Source: Gammaproteobacteria bacterium
Lineage (GTDB): Bacteria; Pseudomonadota; Gammaproteobacteria; Burkholderiales; Burkholderiaceae_B
Length of the DNA stretch: 64,000 nt
Direction of reading: 5' to 3'
Assembly: GCA_030832095.1 (NCBI GenBank)
Contig: JAURJT010000060.1
Span: forward strand, 106,814-170,813
The stretch's first letter is position 1; every line of letters begins with the position of its first letter. The notes below the pieces were generated by a model, which saw nothing but the letters and a program-made list of their open reading frames with translations, made no database searches and was not told where the DNA came from. This document shows, piece after piece, positions 11,816 through 20,992 of this stretch. A program made the position numbers and the translations under genes.

Positions 11816-13786
11816 TTGTCTTGCCCTGAGCTCGGCGTTTTGCTTCAACGCAGGCTTTGGCCCAGGGCTTGGTTTTGTCTTTGTTTGGCGATGATCGGTC
11901 TTATGCTGCTCACGCAGCGATCAGCGTTCGCACAAATTCAAGTACAGAGCTTCAGTCAACCGCAAACCCAGACGGCGACTCGTGCTTCGAAGATACTGAC
12001 GCCCGAACTCGGTTTGTATGTCGATTCAACGCGTCGTATGGATGTCGAGGACGTTAGTCGGCAAGCTTTTGCGCCTTTTAAATTGCTGTTAAATCGCAGC
12101 CTTGAACCGACCACACGCTGGCTCAAGATTCAGGTTCAGGTCCCAGTTGGTCAGCAATCGCCCCTGATGCTTGTCATTGGTCCTTATTTTCTCGCAGAGC
12201 TTGAGCTCTATCACGAAGAGGGAGGGCGTTGGGTGAAGCAGCTTGGCGGTGCCAAACATCCAGCCCTCCAACTTAACTGTTCGATCGGGCGACACTGTTT
12301 TACCTTGCCAGATTCTGGAAGCAGTCAGCGCGTCTATTTATTGCGCGTCAATACCATCAACGGATTTTATGTCTCGACTCAAGTCTTGGAGTCAGATAGA
12401 TTCGTTGATGACACTAGCACCAAGGGCCTACTCCATGGCGTGCAGATCGGAATTTTGTTGACGTTGATTGGCTGGAGCGCCATTTACCTGATACGTTTCC
12501 GCACTTTACTCGTTGGATTGTTTTGTTTAACGCAGATATCTGCGCTGTTTCTGTATTGCTTTGCAAACGGGATGACTCTGCGTCAATTTATTGCTGAGTC
12601 GCCTGACTCTTACGCGCCCATCCTGACGATTGCGTTTTGTCTTCGACTGATGTTCGCCACGTGCTTGAGCCTTGAGCTAGTGCGCCGCTGGCAGACGCGA
12701 CCTTGGTTTAGGCATTACTGCTTACTGTGGGTGACGTTTTGGTTAGTGCAGATTGGCCTGATTTTTTTCGATCAAATTAAGCCATATATGTTGCTTCTGA
12801 ACTGGTTGTTTTTGTTTACGGCTCCGTTTTTTCTTGCTCTGGCAATTTATCAGAGTCAGCTACTCACTCGGCAACTCAAGATATATTGGACCACCGGCGC
12901 GCTGATCGTTGGTGTTTTAATGTGTGCTGATGCAGCCTTCTTAACGACTGACAGTGGGATCTCGATCTTGACGCTCATGCCAGGGATTGGCGCGAGCATG
13001 CTTGTTGCAGTCGCTCTTTACTTGTTGTTGCTTGGTTACAGCAAAACGCAACAAGAGCAGTGGCTTCAAACAATGTTTGAGCTCAATACGCTAAAAACGC
13101 AAACTGATTATGAGCAGCGACAACTGAAAGAACGTAGCACGCTCATTGATATGTTGTCGCATGAACTTAAAAATCCCTTGGCGACGATGCGCATGGCTCT
13201 TGGCTCACTGAAGTCGATCTTTGGCAAATCAGAGCATGCGGTCGAGTTTGGCGAGCGATTTGCCAGCATGACTCAGTCGATCGACAATATGACCCAAGTG
13301 ATTGACCGCGTTGGGCAGGTAGACGCGATCGATCAAAAAAACTTTGTACTGCGTGTTGAAAAATGTGCTGTGCTTGAAGCGATCGAGAGTTTGCCTTTGA
13401 TTGCGGCGCAAGCGGATAGATTTAAAATTCTCGGTTTGAGCGAGGTCACTATCCAGACCGACAGGTTATTGTTGATTACGATTATTAATAATTTAATAGA
13501 TAACGCAGTGAAGTACTCGCCTCCTGCTACGATGATCGAAATCTCGGTGAGTACGCTGGCAAATGATAGGCTGCTGTGCATTGTATCCAATGAGGTTGAG
13601 CGTCACCACGAACCGGATCCGGCTGCTTTGTTTACCCGTTATTACCGCAGCATTTACTCTCACGACAAGCCTGGCACCGGGCTTGGTTTAGTATTAATAA
13701 AATCTCTTTGCGAAATACTGAAAGGTTCTGTCAGTTACCGATTTGAATATAACCGTGTGTTTTTTTCTGTTGAGTTGCCGCTATGA
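11816..13786 (+). CDS. Sensor histidine kinase with 7TMR-DISM sensor module
   Basis: A 656-residue inner-membrane kinase. After a signal peptide ending near 'RSAFA', a ~170-residue periplasmic domain resembling 7TMR-DISM extracellular type 2 is followed by about seven membrane helices (~205-410), a short coiled coil, and the kinase core. The phospho-acceptor box is SHELKNPLATMR (His near residue 448), the N box is NNLIDNAVKYSP and the G2 box is GTGLGL. TTG 11816 has AAGG seven bases before it. Its ATGA overlap with the response regulator shows they are a pair. The DISM fold often binds carbohydrate-like ligands; the signal here is unknown. Confidence 0.85.
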   Translation: MSCPELGVLLQRRLWPRAWFCLCLAMIGLMLLTQRSAFAQIQVQSFSQPQTQTATRASKILTPELGLYVDSTRRMDVEDVSRQAFAPFKLLLNRSLEPTTRWLKIQVQVPVGQQSPLMLVIGPYFLAELELYHEEGGRWVKQLGGAKHPALQLNCSIGRHCFTLPDSGSSQRVYLLRVNTINGFYVSTQVLESDRFVDDTSTKGLLHGVQIGILLTLIGWSAIYLIRFRTLLVGLFCLTQISALFLYCFANGMTLRQFIAESPDSYAPILTIAFCLRLMFATCLSLELVRRWQTRPWFRHYCLLWVTFWLVQIGLIFFDQIKPYMLLLNWLFLFTAPFFLALAIYQSQLLTRQLKIYWTTGALIVGVLMCADAAFLTTDSGISILTLMPGIGASMLVAVALYLLLLGYSKTQQEQWLQTMFELNTLKTQTDYEQRQLKERSTLIDMLSHELKNPLATMRMALGSLKSIFGKSEHAVEFGERFASMTQSIDNMTQVIDRVGQVDAIDQKNFVLRVEKCAVLEAIESLPLIAAQADRFKILGLSEVTIQTDRLLLITIINNLIDNAVKYSPPATMIEISVSTLANDRLLCIVSNEVERHHEPDPAALFTRYYRSIYSHDKPGTGLGLVLIKSLCEILKGSVSYRFEYNRVFFSVELPL

Positions 13787-14499
13787 ATCAAACTGCTGGA
13801 CAAATCCGAGTCGCCTTAGTCGAAGACGATCCATTGTTGCGCAAAGAAATTCACTTTCATCTCAAACAACAAGGGTTTTTGGTGTTTGCGGTTCAAAATG
13901 GTAAGTCTTTAGACGAGCTGCTCATGACCGAGCCGCTTGATGCCCTAGTACTTGATTTATCGTTACCCGGAGAAGATGGCATCGCGATCGCCAATCGTAT
14001 TCGGCGCAGTATTCCGGGGATGGGAATTGTGATGCTGACTGCACGCACCGCCTTGCCTGATCGCATTCGCGGCTACGAGGCAGGAGCCGATGTTTATCTT
14101 AGCAAGCCCGTAGCACCCGAAGAGCTGACTCTGACTCTGCTCAATCTGGCGCGGCGTGTCAAAAAGGTCGACGAAACACCTGCCTGGACGTTAGATTTGC
14201 GAGATCGCTCGATCTCTGGAGCTGAGCCCTGGCAAAAAGCATTTTTGACAAATAGCGAGCGGGCATTACTGTTGGCTTTGGCGCAAGCACCGAGTCACAT
14301 GCTCGAGACCGATATGATCTGCGAGTTGCTCAGCCAACGAAGCGGTACATCCGATATGGGTAAACGAGCACTCGAGAGTCTCGTGAGTCGGTTGCGTAAA
14401 AAACTTGAATCACTCTCGGGGCATGACGCCGAACCCGCACTGAAAGCCGTGTGGGGTATCGGTTATCAATTATGCGTGCCAGTGATTGTGAAGGCGTAA
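13783..14499 (+). CDS. OmpR-family response regulator
   Basis: A 238-residue two-component regulator. The receiver domain has the acidic pair EDD near residue 15, the phospho-acceptor Asp58 in VLDLSLPGEDG, and the conserved Lys in YLSKPV. The C-terminal winged-helix DNA-binding domain ends with 'ALESLVSRLRKKL' and 'AVWGIGYQL', as in OmpR/PhoB proteins. Its start overlaps the kinase stop by 4 bp (ATGA), so it is surely the cognate partner. Regulon unknown; no repeated target site was recognised nearby. Confidence 0.9.
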   Translation: MNQTAGQIRVALVEDDPLLRKEIHFHLKQQGFLVFAVQNGKSLDELLMTEPLDALVLDLSLPGEDGIAIANRIRRSIPGMGIVMLTARTALPDRIRGYEAGADVYLSKPVAPEELTLTLLNLARRVKKVDETPAWTLDLRDRSISGAEPWQKAFLTNSERALLLALAQAPSHMLETDMICELLSQRSGTSDMGKRALESLVSRLRKKLESLSGHDAEPALKAVWGIGYQLCVPVIVKA

Positions 14500-14563
14500 G
14501 CGCTTCAGTGGGTCAGTGCTTCGGTGCAAGTCACGCAGCCTTGCCGCTGTTGGCGTTCAAGGC

Positions 14564-15499
14564 TCAATGTACCGATTTGCTGCCCAGTACGGTTGTTGTT
14601 TGAAACAGTGCCTCGGTATCTAAGGCATCAAACACATAGGGTAATCCGCAAAATTCACAGGCGACCTCGACTTTGCCCTGCTCTTGCAAAATATCATCTA
14701 CCTCAGCTTTGCCTAGCATGCGAAGCATGTCCGCAACACGCTCTTGAGTGCAAGAGCATTTCCAGGTAATGGGTTGCGATTCAAAGACAAGTAAAGTTTC
14801 TTGCCAAAACAAGCGATGCAGCAGTGTGTCTTGATCAGTTGCGAGCATTTCGGCAGGAGTCAGTGTTTGGGCAAGGTGCTGCGCGCGCGCCCACGATTCG
14901 TCTGCCGTTTCGATTTCAGTTTGTTGAGCACCACCTTGTAGCGGCAGGCGCTGAATCAGTAAGCCACTGCAATGCAAGGCGTCGGCTGCCAACCAGATGC
15001 GCGTGTGCAATTGCTCTGAGCGCAGCATATATTGTTCAAGCGCTTGAGCAACCGTATTGCCCTCAAGCGGCACGATACCTTGATACGCTTGACGCCCTGG
15101 CGTGTGTTTGGGTGGATCAAGTACCACAATAAACTTTGCAGTGCCGCCCGGGTTGAGCATCGCTTGCAAATCACTTTCTGCCGGCAGCGGACGGTCGCGC
15201 ATTTTGACAGTGGCGCGAATACTTAGGTCGGCCCGACACTCAACCACCATTAAGGCAATCGCACCGTCACCTTGTAGCTGCAGCAAGAGCGAACCATCAA
15301 ACTTTAGATTGGCGGCGAGCAGGGTCGAAGCGGCAACGAGTTCGCCCAGTAGAGCCGTGACTGGCGCTGGGTGTTGGTGGTGCGCCTGCGTAGAGAGCCA
15401 GGCATGCTCAATACGAACCGACTCAACGCGCACACTGCGGTCATCAAATAAAAACTTTTTAAGCGCATCGCTGCGCCACTGGCTAGCGTCGTCAGCCAT
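14564..15499 (-). CDS. hslO: Redox-regulated chaperone Hsp33
   Basis: Hsp33 (311 aa), a cytoplasmic holdase activated by oxidation and unfolding. The C-terminal zinc centre has the expected CxC and CxxC pairs: 'WKCSCTQERV' and 'CEFCGLPY'. The N-terminal substrate-binding domain shows 'LLGELVAASTLLAANLKFDG', typical of the family. The start overlaps the stop of the upstream gamma-carbonic-anhydrase gene by one base (TAATG), implying coupling. Length is normal. Confidence 0.95.
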   Translation of the reverse strand: MADDASQWRSDALKKFLFDDRSVRVESVRIEHAWLSTQAHHQHPAPVTALLGELVAASTLLAANLKFDGSLLLQLQGDGAIALMVVECRADLSIRATVKMRDRPLPAESDLQAMLNPGGTAKFIVVLDPPKHTPGRQAYQGIVPLEGNTVAQALEQYMLRSEQLHTRIWLAADALHCSGLLIQRLPLQGGAQQTEIETADESWARAQHLAQTLTPAEMLATDQDTLLHRLFWQETLLVFESQPITWKCSCTQERVADMLRMLGKAEVDDILQEQGKVEVACEFCGLPYVFDALDTEALFQTTTVLGSKSVH

Positions 15500-16020
15500 T
15501 AGCCGATTCGCTTGAGTTTTTCACGATACATTTGCCCGCGTTTGGCATAGTTTTCGATATTATTGCGAATCGTTTCGATTTCTTCTGCAGAGAGCGAGCG
15601 GGTAATTTTTCCGACACCGATGACAAGGCTCCCATCTGGGATTTCGCGTCCCTCTGGAATAATTGCACCCGCACCAATTAAACAGTTACGTCCGATTTTT
15701 GCGCGATTCAAGACGATTGCTTGCATGCCAACCAATGTGCCTGAACCAATCGTGCAGCCGTGCAACATCGCTTGATGTCCGATCGTGACGTGATGCTCGA
15801 TGGTGAGCGGCACGCCTGCGTCAGAGTGCAGCACGCTGCCTTCTTGAACGTTGCTGTGATGACCGATGTCGATGCAGGTGTTGTCACCCCGAATGCTGAC
15901 ATTGGCCCAGATGCTGGCCTGCGCCCCGACCAGAACGTCACCGATCAGATCAGCTGAGTCAAAAATAAAGGCTGTTGGGTCAATACGCGGGATAAGGTCG
16001 CCAAGTTGATAAATCGCCAT
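15499..16020 (-). CDS. Gamma-carbonic anhydrase family hexapeptide-repeat protein
   Basis: A 173-residue left-handed beta-helix protein of the gamma-class carbonic anhydrase/YrdA group. It has the hexapeptide pattern through 'IGDVLVGAQASIWANVSIRGD', the zinc-ligand histidines in 'VLHSD' and 'TIGHQAMLHG', and 'LVGMQAIVLNRAKIG'. The RGD arginine-aspartate pair seen in the family is present. Catalysis is not certain: many YrdA-type members bind zinc but have weak or unknown activity. It is upstream of and coupled to hslO. Confidence 0.88.
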   Translation of the reverse strand: MAIYQLGDLIPRIDPTAFIFDSADLIGDVLVGAQASIWANVSIRGDNTCIDIGHHSNVQEGSVLHSDAGVPLTIEHHVTIGHQAMLHGCTIGSGTLVGMQAIVLNRAKIGRNCLIGAGAIIPEGREIPDGSLVIGVGKITRSLSAEEIETIRNNIENYAKRGQMYREKLKRIG

Positions 16021-16056
16021 GATGAGTTGCGCCTAATACGAAGGAAAGCCGATAGT

Positions 16057-17775
16057 TTAGCTTGACTGGGCTTTGAGCTTTTTAGCTTGGCGTTGGCTAC
16101 GGCCGATTTCGAGTTGGCGTAAGACCCTGCGCTGAATCTTTCCGGTCGTCGTCATGGGTAAGGCGTCGACGTATTCGATCTCTTTGGGGTATTCATAGGG
16201 TGCCAGACGCATTTTGACGTGCTCTTGCAGGATTTCAGTGAGTTGAGCGCGCTTGCGTGAAGCAAAACTTGGCGTTAATACAACAAAGGCCTTGACCACG
16301 GCACCACGGTCGACATCAGGCTTGGGGACAACAGCCACATTCGCGACAGCTGGGTGATCAAGCAAACAGTTTTCGATTTCGCCCGGACCAATGCGATAGC
16401 CCGAGGATTTGAACACATCGTCGGCTCGTCCGGCGTACCAGTAATAGCCGTCGGAATCGACTCGGGCGAGATCGCCGGTGCGACACCAGTCACCCGTAAA
16501 CTTTTCGGCGGTCGCGCTGTCGTTGCGCCAATAGCCGATGAATAGAATTGGATCTGGGTAGCCATGGATATCAAAACGATTTAATGCGACTTCGCCGATC
16601 TCGTCGATGGCCGCGATCGTTCCGTCTTCGCGTAGCACGGTGATGCGATGACCTGGGTAAGGCTTACCCATGCTACCTGAACGAGCTGGCCATTTTTGAT
16701 GGCTATTGCCGATCAGGTAATTCATTTCTGTCTGTCCAAACATTTCGTTGGGCGTGATGCCTAAGGCCTGTTCGCACCAGGCGAAGACGGTATCGCCAAC
16801 GCTTTCACCAGCGCTCATGATCGCGCGAAGTGATAATTGATATTTCACCTTGGGTTGCTCAATCGCCTTCATCATTTGCTTGAGCGCAGTCGGAAACAGA
16901 AAGGTGTTAGTGACTTGATAGCGTTCGAGAATTTCAAACGCACGCTCTGGGCTAAAGCGCCCGCGAGTGCCAACAATGGGTTGCCCAAAATACAGCGTGG
17001 GTAGTAGCGCATCCATCATGCCGCCGGTCCAAGCCCAGTCGGCTGGTGACCAAAAGACATCCTTGGGTTGAGGAAACCAGTTCTGTGAGGCGACAAAGCC
17101 AGGTAAGTTGCCAATCAACACTGAGTGCGGCAACAAAGCACCTTTGGGCGCACCAGTCGTACCTGAGGTGTAAAGCAAAATTGCTGGTTCATCGGCGCGC
17201 GTGTTGACGGCTTTGAAGTCAGTGGGTTGTCGGATCAATAACTTATGCCAGGGCAACACACGGTCGTCGGTGACGCCAATGCCGACTAATTGCGTCAACG
17301 TTGGGCAGCGAGGCAGGCTTGTCAGCACATTACTGGCCGATTGCTCGTCAAAGATCGCGACCCGAACTTGGGCGTCTCGCAGGCGCTGCTCAAGCGCCTC
17401 TGGACCAAACAGGCTAGAGAGAGGCAATACCACAGCCCCAACACTATAAGTCGCAATGTGTGCGACCACTGTCTCGGGGCGCTGGCCCAAGATTAAAGCG
17501 ACACGATCGCCGCGCTTGACCCCCATACGAGTCAGACCATTGGCGAGTTGATTTGCAGTAGCTGCTAGGCGCTCGTAGGTCCATACTTCGCGGTGACCCG
17601 TTGGGTCTTCATCAAACAAGGCGATTTTGCGCGCGTCTGCAGGATTATTCGCCCAACGATGGCAACAGGCGTGACCAATGTTGAAATGGGTGGGGACCAA
17701 CCATTCAAAAGACTCGTAAAGAGAGGCGTATTGATCGACCATACCTGACAATGACTTTAGTGTTGCCCGTAGCAT
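16057..17775 (-). CDS. Acyl-CoA synthetase (AMP-binding)
   Basis: An AMP-forming acyl-CoA ligase (572 aa). The P-loop-like motif LLYTSGTTGAPKGALLPH (A3), 'MFGQTEMNYLIG' (A5), 'TGDLARVDSDGYYWYAGRADD' (A7-A8) and the C-terminal catalytic lysine in 'MTTTGKIQRRVLR' (A10) are all present. The sequence resembles the medium-chain/acetoacetyl-like synthetases of Burkholderiales; the true acyl substrate is unknown. Starting at ATG 17742 (MVDQYASLYESF) would fit the family equally well; neither start has a strong ribosome-binding site. Confidence 0.87.
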   Translation of the reverse strand: MLRATLKSLSGMVDQYASLYESFEWLVPTHFNIGHACCHRWANNPADARKIALFDEDPTGHREVWTYERLAATANQLANGLTRMGVKRGDRVALILGQRPETVVAHIATYSVGAVVLPLSSLFGPEALEQRLRDAQVRVAIFDEQSASNVLTSLPRCPTLTQLVGIGVTDDRVLPWHKLLIRQPTDFKAVNTRADEPAILLYTSGTTGAPKGALLPHSVLIGNLPGFVASQNWFPQPKDVFWSPADWAWTGGMMDALLPTLYFGQPIVGTRGRFSPERAFEILERYQVTNTFLFPTALKQMMKAIEQPKVKYQLSLRAIMSAGESVGDTVFAWCEQALGITPNEMFGQTEMNYLIGNSHQKWPARSGSMGKPYPGHRITVLREDGTIAAIDEIGEVALNRFDIHGYPDPILFIGYWRNDSATAEKFTGDWCRTGDLARVDSDGYYWYAGRADDVFKSSGYRIGPGEIENCLLDHPAVANVAVVPKPDVDRGAVVKAFVVLTPSFASRKRAQLTEILQEHVKMRLAPYEYPKEIEYVDALPMTTTGKIQRRVLRQLEIGRSQRQAKKLKAQSS

Positions 17776-17825
17776 GGCTCAGCCAGTGCTTTGGTGCAAC
17801 CCACAGCGGTGCTTGAATGCAACAA

Positions 17826-18365
17826 CTAAGGGTTTTCACTAATCGATACGTTCGTCAGTCGTGTACCGGCAAGCAGGTCATGTAAAAATTGTTGTTGAGG
17901 GCTAAACCAGGTTGGGATAAACACCGTAAACGGAGCCACTACAATGAGTGCTAACCCCGAGGGCCAGCCCGTTAGCTTAGAAATCGCCCAAACCGTGGCT
18001 GCGCCTAGCAAGGGCAGAGCCCACATGAGTACGAAGCGTATGACCAGACGCCCGAAAGACGGTATTGTGCCATCGGCAGCCACCAAGCGGATATGCCAAG
18101 CTTTCATGGGCAGTGTCTGACCACTGCGGGTCCAGCACAACAGAAAATACCCACCAATCACTAAAAATAACCAAGCTTGACGAGTGCTTCTGAGCATCAA
18201 GCCGTGCTTGCTTTGCGTCAGAGTATCAAAGAGGTAGTCTGCTAAAAAGACCACAGCAAACAGCAAGACCCCCTCGTACGCCATCGAGGCAAAGCGACGC
18301 GCGCGTGACGGGGTAGTACTAGAGCTTTGGGCTTGAGGCGACTGTGGCGGTGGGGAAGGCTTCAT
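17826..18365 (-). CDS. RDD family membrane protein
   Basis: A 179-residue membrane protein with three to four hydrophobic segments. It has the family pattern: 'ARRFASMAYEGVLLFAVVFLAD' at the start of the first helix (Arg followed by an acidic residue), and later 'QTLPMKAWHIRLV', the conserved GQTxGKxxxxIRVV-like block. RDD proteins have been linked to transport or stress tolerance but most are uncharacterised. The N-terminal 25 residues are Pro/Gln/Ser-rich and likely disordered. Confidence 0.85.
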   Translation of the reverse strand: MKPSPPPQSPQAQSSSTTPSRARRFASMAYEGVLLFAVVFLADYLFDTLTQSKHGLMLRSTRQAWLFLVIGGYFLLCWTRSGQTLPMKAWHIRLVAADGTIPSFGRLVIRFVLMWALPLLGAATVWAISKLTGWPSGLALIVVAPFTVFIPTWFSPQQQFLHDLLAGTRLTNVSISENP

Positions 18366-18457
18366 CAGTCATATTATCCCGCACTTTGCCCCATGCCTAA
18401 AGTTTTGAGGGATCTTCAAGGCGAGCGTAGTGCGGGTTAAAAAAAGGGGGCCACCTT

Positions 18458-18485
18458 TTGAACTGATCCCATAAAGTTGGTCACT
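18458..18485. other. Possible insertion-sequence end remnant
   Basis: The stretch around ACTGATCCCATAAAGTTGG resembles, from memory, the terminal inverted repeats of some IS3-family elements (ACTGACCCC-ATAAAGTTGGACA type). No transposase remnant or second end is present. It lies in the gap between the RDD gene and the small unknown gene. Weak evidence. Confidence 0.2.
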
Positions 18486-18544
18486 CTTTTTTCTTGTCAT
18501 TCAGATTGACAGGCCTTGCGACCAGTCACCCCAATGAATACGCT

Positions 18545-18721
18545 TTAGTACATACCGTTGTGGCGTGCGTTGGCGCGAACAGAGCTCGTAAAAGCGACTA
18601 AACCGCGTACTGCTTTACCAAAAGCGCGAAATGGATGCGGCCGAAACTGATCTTCCATTGCCTTGGACAAGAGCTCGCGCTCAAGGGTGTCAGTCAAGTG
18701 AGCTGTGTGATGGATTTTCAT
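18545..18721 (-). CDS. Small protein of unknown function, 58 residues
   Basis: A short gene reading MKIHHTAHLTDTLERELLSK at its start and ending 'VRANARHNGMY'. It is basic, mostly predicted helical, and has no membrane segment or cysteine. Support for a real gene: an AGGAAG ribosome-binding site at proper distance before ATG 18721, a clean stop, and three conserved palindromes immediately upstream (18742-18803) as if it had its own regulated promoter. I do not recognise the family; it is not a clear DUF1127 protein although size and setting are similar. It is isolated from the flanking genes. Confidence 0.5.
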   Translation of the reverse strand: MKIHHTAHLTDTLERELLSKAMEDQFRPHPFRAFGKAVRGLVAFTSSVRANARHNGMY

Positions 18722-18741
18722 GGTGACTTCCTGTGCTTGTT

Positions 18742-18803
18742 AGGGATAACCCTATATTAAGGGAAAACCCTAGCAAGTGCAAATGAAATCAAGGGAATAC
18801 CCT
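18742..18803 (-). promoter_or_regulatory. Three AGGG-N4-CCCT palindromes (candidate operator)
   Basis: Three copies of AGGGNNNNCCCT lie at 18742-18753 (centre ATAA), 18760-18771 (centre AAAA) and 18792-18803 (centre AATA). Centres are 18 and 32 bp apart. They sit 21-82 bp upstream of the 58-residue gene's ATG, where an activator or repressor would bind. The conserved outer arms with an A/T-only core suggest one dimeric regulator. The 14-bp form TAGGGATAACCCTA is nearly a full palindrome. The regulator is not identified. Confidence 0.6.
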
Positions 18804-18952
18804 AATGCGCAAAGAATCGTTGTGATTTTGCAACAAATCTATCGGATATCGGCAGAGTGGTTGCCCCGACGCCGAGTGGTCGCTCTAACGCCGTGGTTTT
18901 GAGGCACTAGCTCTTGATGCGCGGTACGTGGTGCTAGGCTAGGGCGCTTGCG

Positions 18953-20554
18953 CTAGCGGTCATCGCGGTAGCTGTGTGCCACAAGTTCAAAACTAAACAG
19001 GCGGCAATCGAGTGCGCCGTTAAAGATCGGGGTTCGCCGGTCTGCCTTTAAGCGAAGATGTTTGGGCAAATCCAGATCAGAGGTAATGACATTGACCTGC
19101 CAGCCAGCAAACTCTTTTTTCAGGCAAGCAGACCATTCGCGCCAAAATTCGAGATCTTCTTCATCGAGCCGCTCGCCATAGGGAGGGTTTGTCACAATCC
19201 AGCCGCTTGCTGCGGGCGCGGCGGCATCCCGTGCATCACCCAATTCAAATTGAATCGTATCTTCTGTGAGGTAGGCGCGCTCAGCGTTACGTCGTGCAGC
19301 TTCAATCGCTTCAGGGTTCGCATCAATACCAATCAAGGGTGTGGCCAGTTCAGGCAGGATGCGGCTGCGTGCTTCGTCTTTGAGATCTTCCCAGCGATGT
19401 GCATCGTGGTCTCGCAAGCGTTCAAAACCAAACGGGCGCGTGATGCCCGGTGGGACACCCAAGGCAATCCAGGCCGCCTCGATCAAAATCGTGCCACTAC
19501 CGCAAAAGGGATCGAGTAACGCTGCTTCAGGATCCCAACCAGACAAAGCTAACAGGCCGGCCGCGAGATTCTCGCGTAAAGGTGCATCGCCCTTATCGAG
19601 TCGCCAGCCGCGTTTAAATAACGACTCGCCCGAAGTGTCGAGGTACATCGTGCCAGTGTCGTGCGATAAAAATAAATGCACGCGCGCATCAGGGCGCACG
19701 ATATCGATCGAAGGACGTGCGCCTTCAAGGTCGCGTAGCCGATCACAGATGCCGTCTTTGGCACGCAAATTACAGTACTGCAAACTTTGCATCGGGCTTT
19801 TGACGGCAGAGGTGTCAACGCGCAAGGTGTGCTCGGCACCAAACCAGCGTTCCCAGCCAATGCTTTGCGCAAGCTCAAGAATATCGTCTTCACGTTGCAC
19901 CGGCGCTTGGCCCACGCGAACCAAAATACGGGTTGCTAAGCGTGAATAGAGATTTGCACGCTGTACTCCCCACCAATCCGCCACAAAATGGCAACCGGCG
20001 CGCGTGGCTTGCACTTGCGCATAACCCAACGCACTCAGTTCAGCGGCAAGCGCCTCTTCGAGGCCTGTCGGGCAGGGCGCGAAGATATGAAAGATTTCAG
20101 TATCAAGCACAAGCGCTGAAGCGCGTTCGGTTTGTACGCCGTCACGCAACGGTAAGGCCTTAGGCGCTGAAGCCGGACGCGGTGTGGGTTCGCGTGGTGC
20201 AGAGCCACGATTGGCGCGCGCGGGTTCGTCTGGCCGATTGCCGCCTGTGGCACGCTCGCCACGAGGCGAGCCACTGCCTGCGCGCTGATCACGGCGCGGC
20301 CGCTCACCATACGAGGCCTCAGGCGCCTTGCGCACAATGAGCGGTTTGCCTTCTTGTGAGGGCTCTGCGGTCAGATTTTCACTACCTGAAGCTTGCAGGC
20401 GCGACAATTTTTCTTTTGCAATCTTTAACTGTGCCACTTGGCGGGCACGCGCACCGATCCGGGCTCGCGTTTGATCGCCTCCGGCAGCCGGGCGCGCTTT
20501 GACCGCACGCGTTTTGAGAGTGAGTGTTTTACGTTCTGGATCCTGCTCAGACAT
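18953..20554 (-). CDS. THUMP-domain class I SAM-dependent RNA methyltransferase (RlmL/YcbY-like)
   Basis: A 533-residue putative N2-guanine rRNA methyltransferase. Residues ~1-145 are a low-complexity Arg/Gly/Pro/Ala-rich tail. A THUMP domain follows ('FAPCPTGLEEALAAELSALGY' region to ~280), then a Rossmann methyltransferase with LLDPFCGSGTILIEAA (SAM motif I) and the catalytic NPPYGERL motif. It corresponds to the N-terminal half of E. coli RlmL, without the RlmK half. It follows hemJ by 9 bp with a GGGA ribosome-binding site. Target position on 23S rRNA is inferred from homology only. Confidence 0.85.
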   Translation of the reverse strand: MSEQDPERKTLTLKTRAVKARPAAGGDQTRARIGARARQVAQLKIAKEKLSRLQASGSENLTAEPSQEGKPLIVRKAPEASYGERPRRDQRAGSGSPRGERATGGNRPDEPARANRGSAPREPTPRPASAPKALPLRDGVQTERASALVLDTEIFHIFAPCPTGLEEALAAELSALGYAQVQATRAGCHFVADWWGVQRANLYSRLATRILVRVGQAPVQREDDILELAQSIGWERWFGAEHTLRVDTSAVKSPMQSLQYCNLRAKDGICDRLRDLEGARPSIDIVRPDARVHLFLSHDTGTMYLDTSGESLFKRGWRLDKGDAPLRENLAAGLLALSGWDPEAALLDPFCGSGTILIEAAWIALGVPPGITRPFGFERLRDHDAHRWEDLKDEARSRILPELATPLIGIDANPEAIEAARRNAERAYLTEDTIQFELGDARDAAAPAASGWIVTNPPYGERLDEEDLEFWREWSACLKKEFAGWQVNVITSDLDLPKHLRLKADRRTPIFNGALDCRLFSFELVAHSYRDDR

Positions 20555-20563
20555 GGTGTCCCA

Positions 20564-20986
20564 TCAAAAAGGCTTGATAACGACTAAAGCCGTTACTGCA
20601 ACCAGCATCAACACAGGTACTTCGTTGAACCAGCGATAAAAAACATGCGAACGGCGGTTAGCACCTTGTTCGAATTTGCGCAGTATCACACCACAACTGT
20701 GATGATACCCAATGACCAAGACGACCAGTACCAGCTTTGCGTGCATCCAGCCACTGCCCGGCCCGCGGCCGATACCATATTGCACATATAGCCAAAGACC
20801 CAGCAGCACTGCGGGGATCGCCAAAATATTCGTGAAACGATACAGCCTGCGTGCCATACCAAGCAGCACGGGTTGCACCGCCGGATCGGTTTGCTGCGCC
20901 AGATTGACAAAAATTCGCGGCAGGTAAAACAGCCCTGCAAACCACGAGGCAATAAAGACAATATGAAACGTTTTAATCCAAAGCAT
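20564..20986 (-). CDS. hemJ: Protoporphyrinogen IX oxidase HemJ
   Basis: A 140-residue membrane protein of the HemJ/CopD-like family that oxidises protoporphyrinogen IX in heme synthesis. The start 'LWIKTFHIVFIASWFAGLFY' carries the conserved His and the W-x-A-G-L-F-Y-L-P-R motif, and four membrane helices are visible. Length matches HemJ. It lies 6 bp after proA and before the methyltransferase gene on the same strand. Confidence 0.9.
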   Translation of the reverse strand: MLWIKTFHIVFIASWFAGLFYLPRIFVNLAQQTDPAVQPVLLGMARRLYRFTNILAIPAVLLGLWLYVQYGIGRGPGSGWMHAKLVLVVLVIGYHHSCGVILRKFEQGANRRSHVFYRWFNEVPVLMLVAVTALVVIKPF

Positions 20987-20992
20987 CAGTCG

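Noticed and set aside
19341..19949. 202-codon plus-strand frame inside the methyltransferase gene
   Set aside because: Antisense shadow; Arg/Ser-rich noise with no family resemblance.
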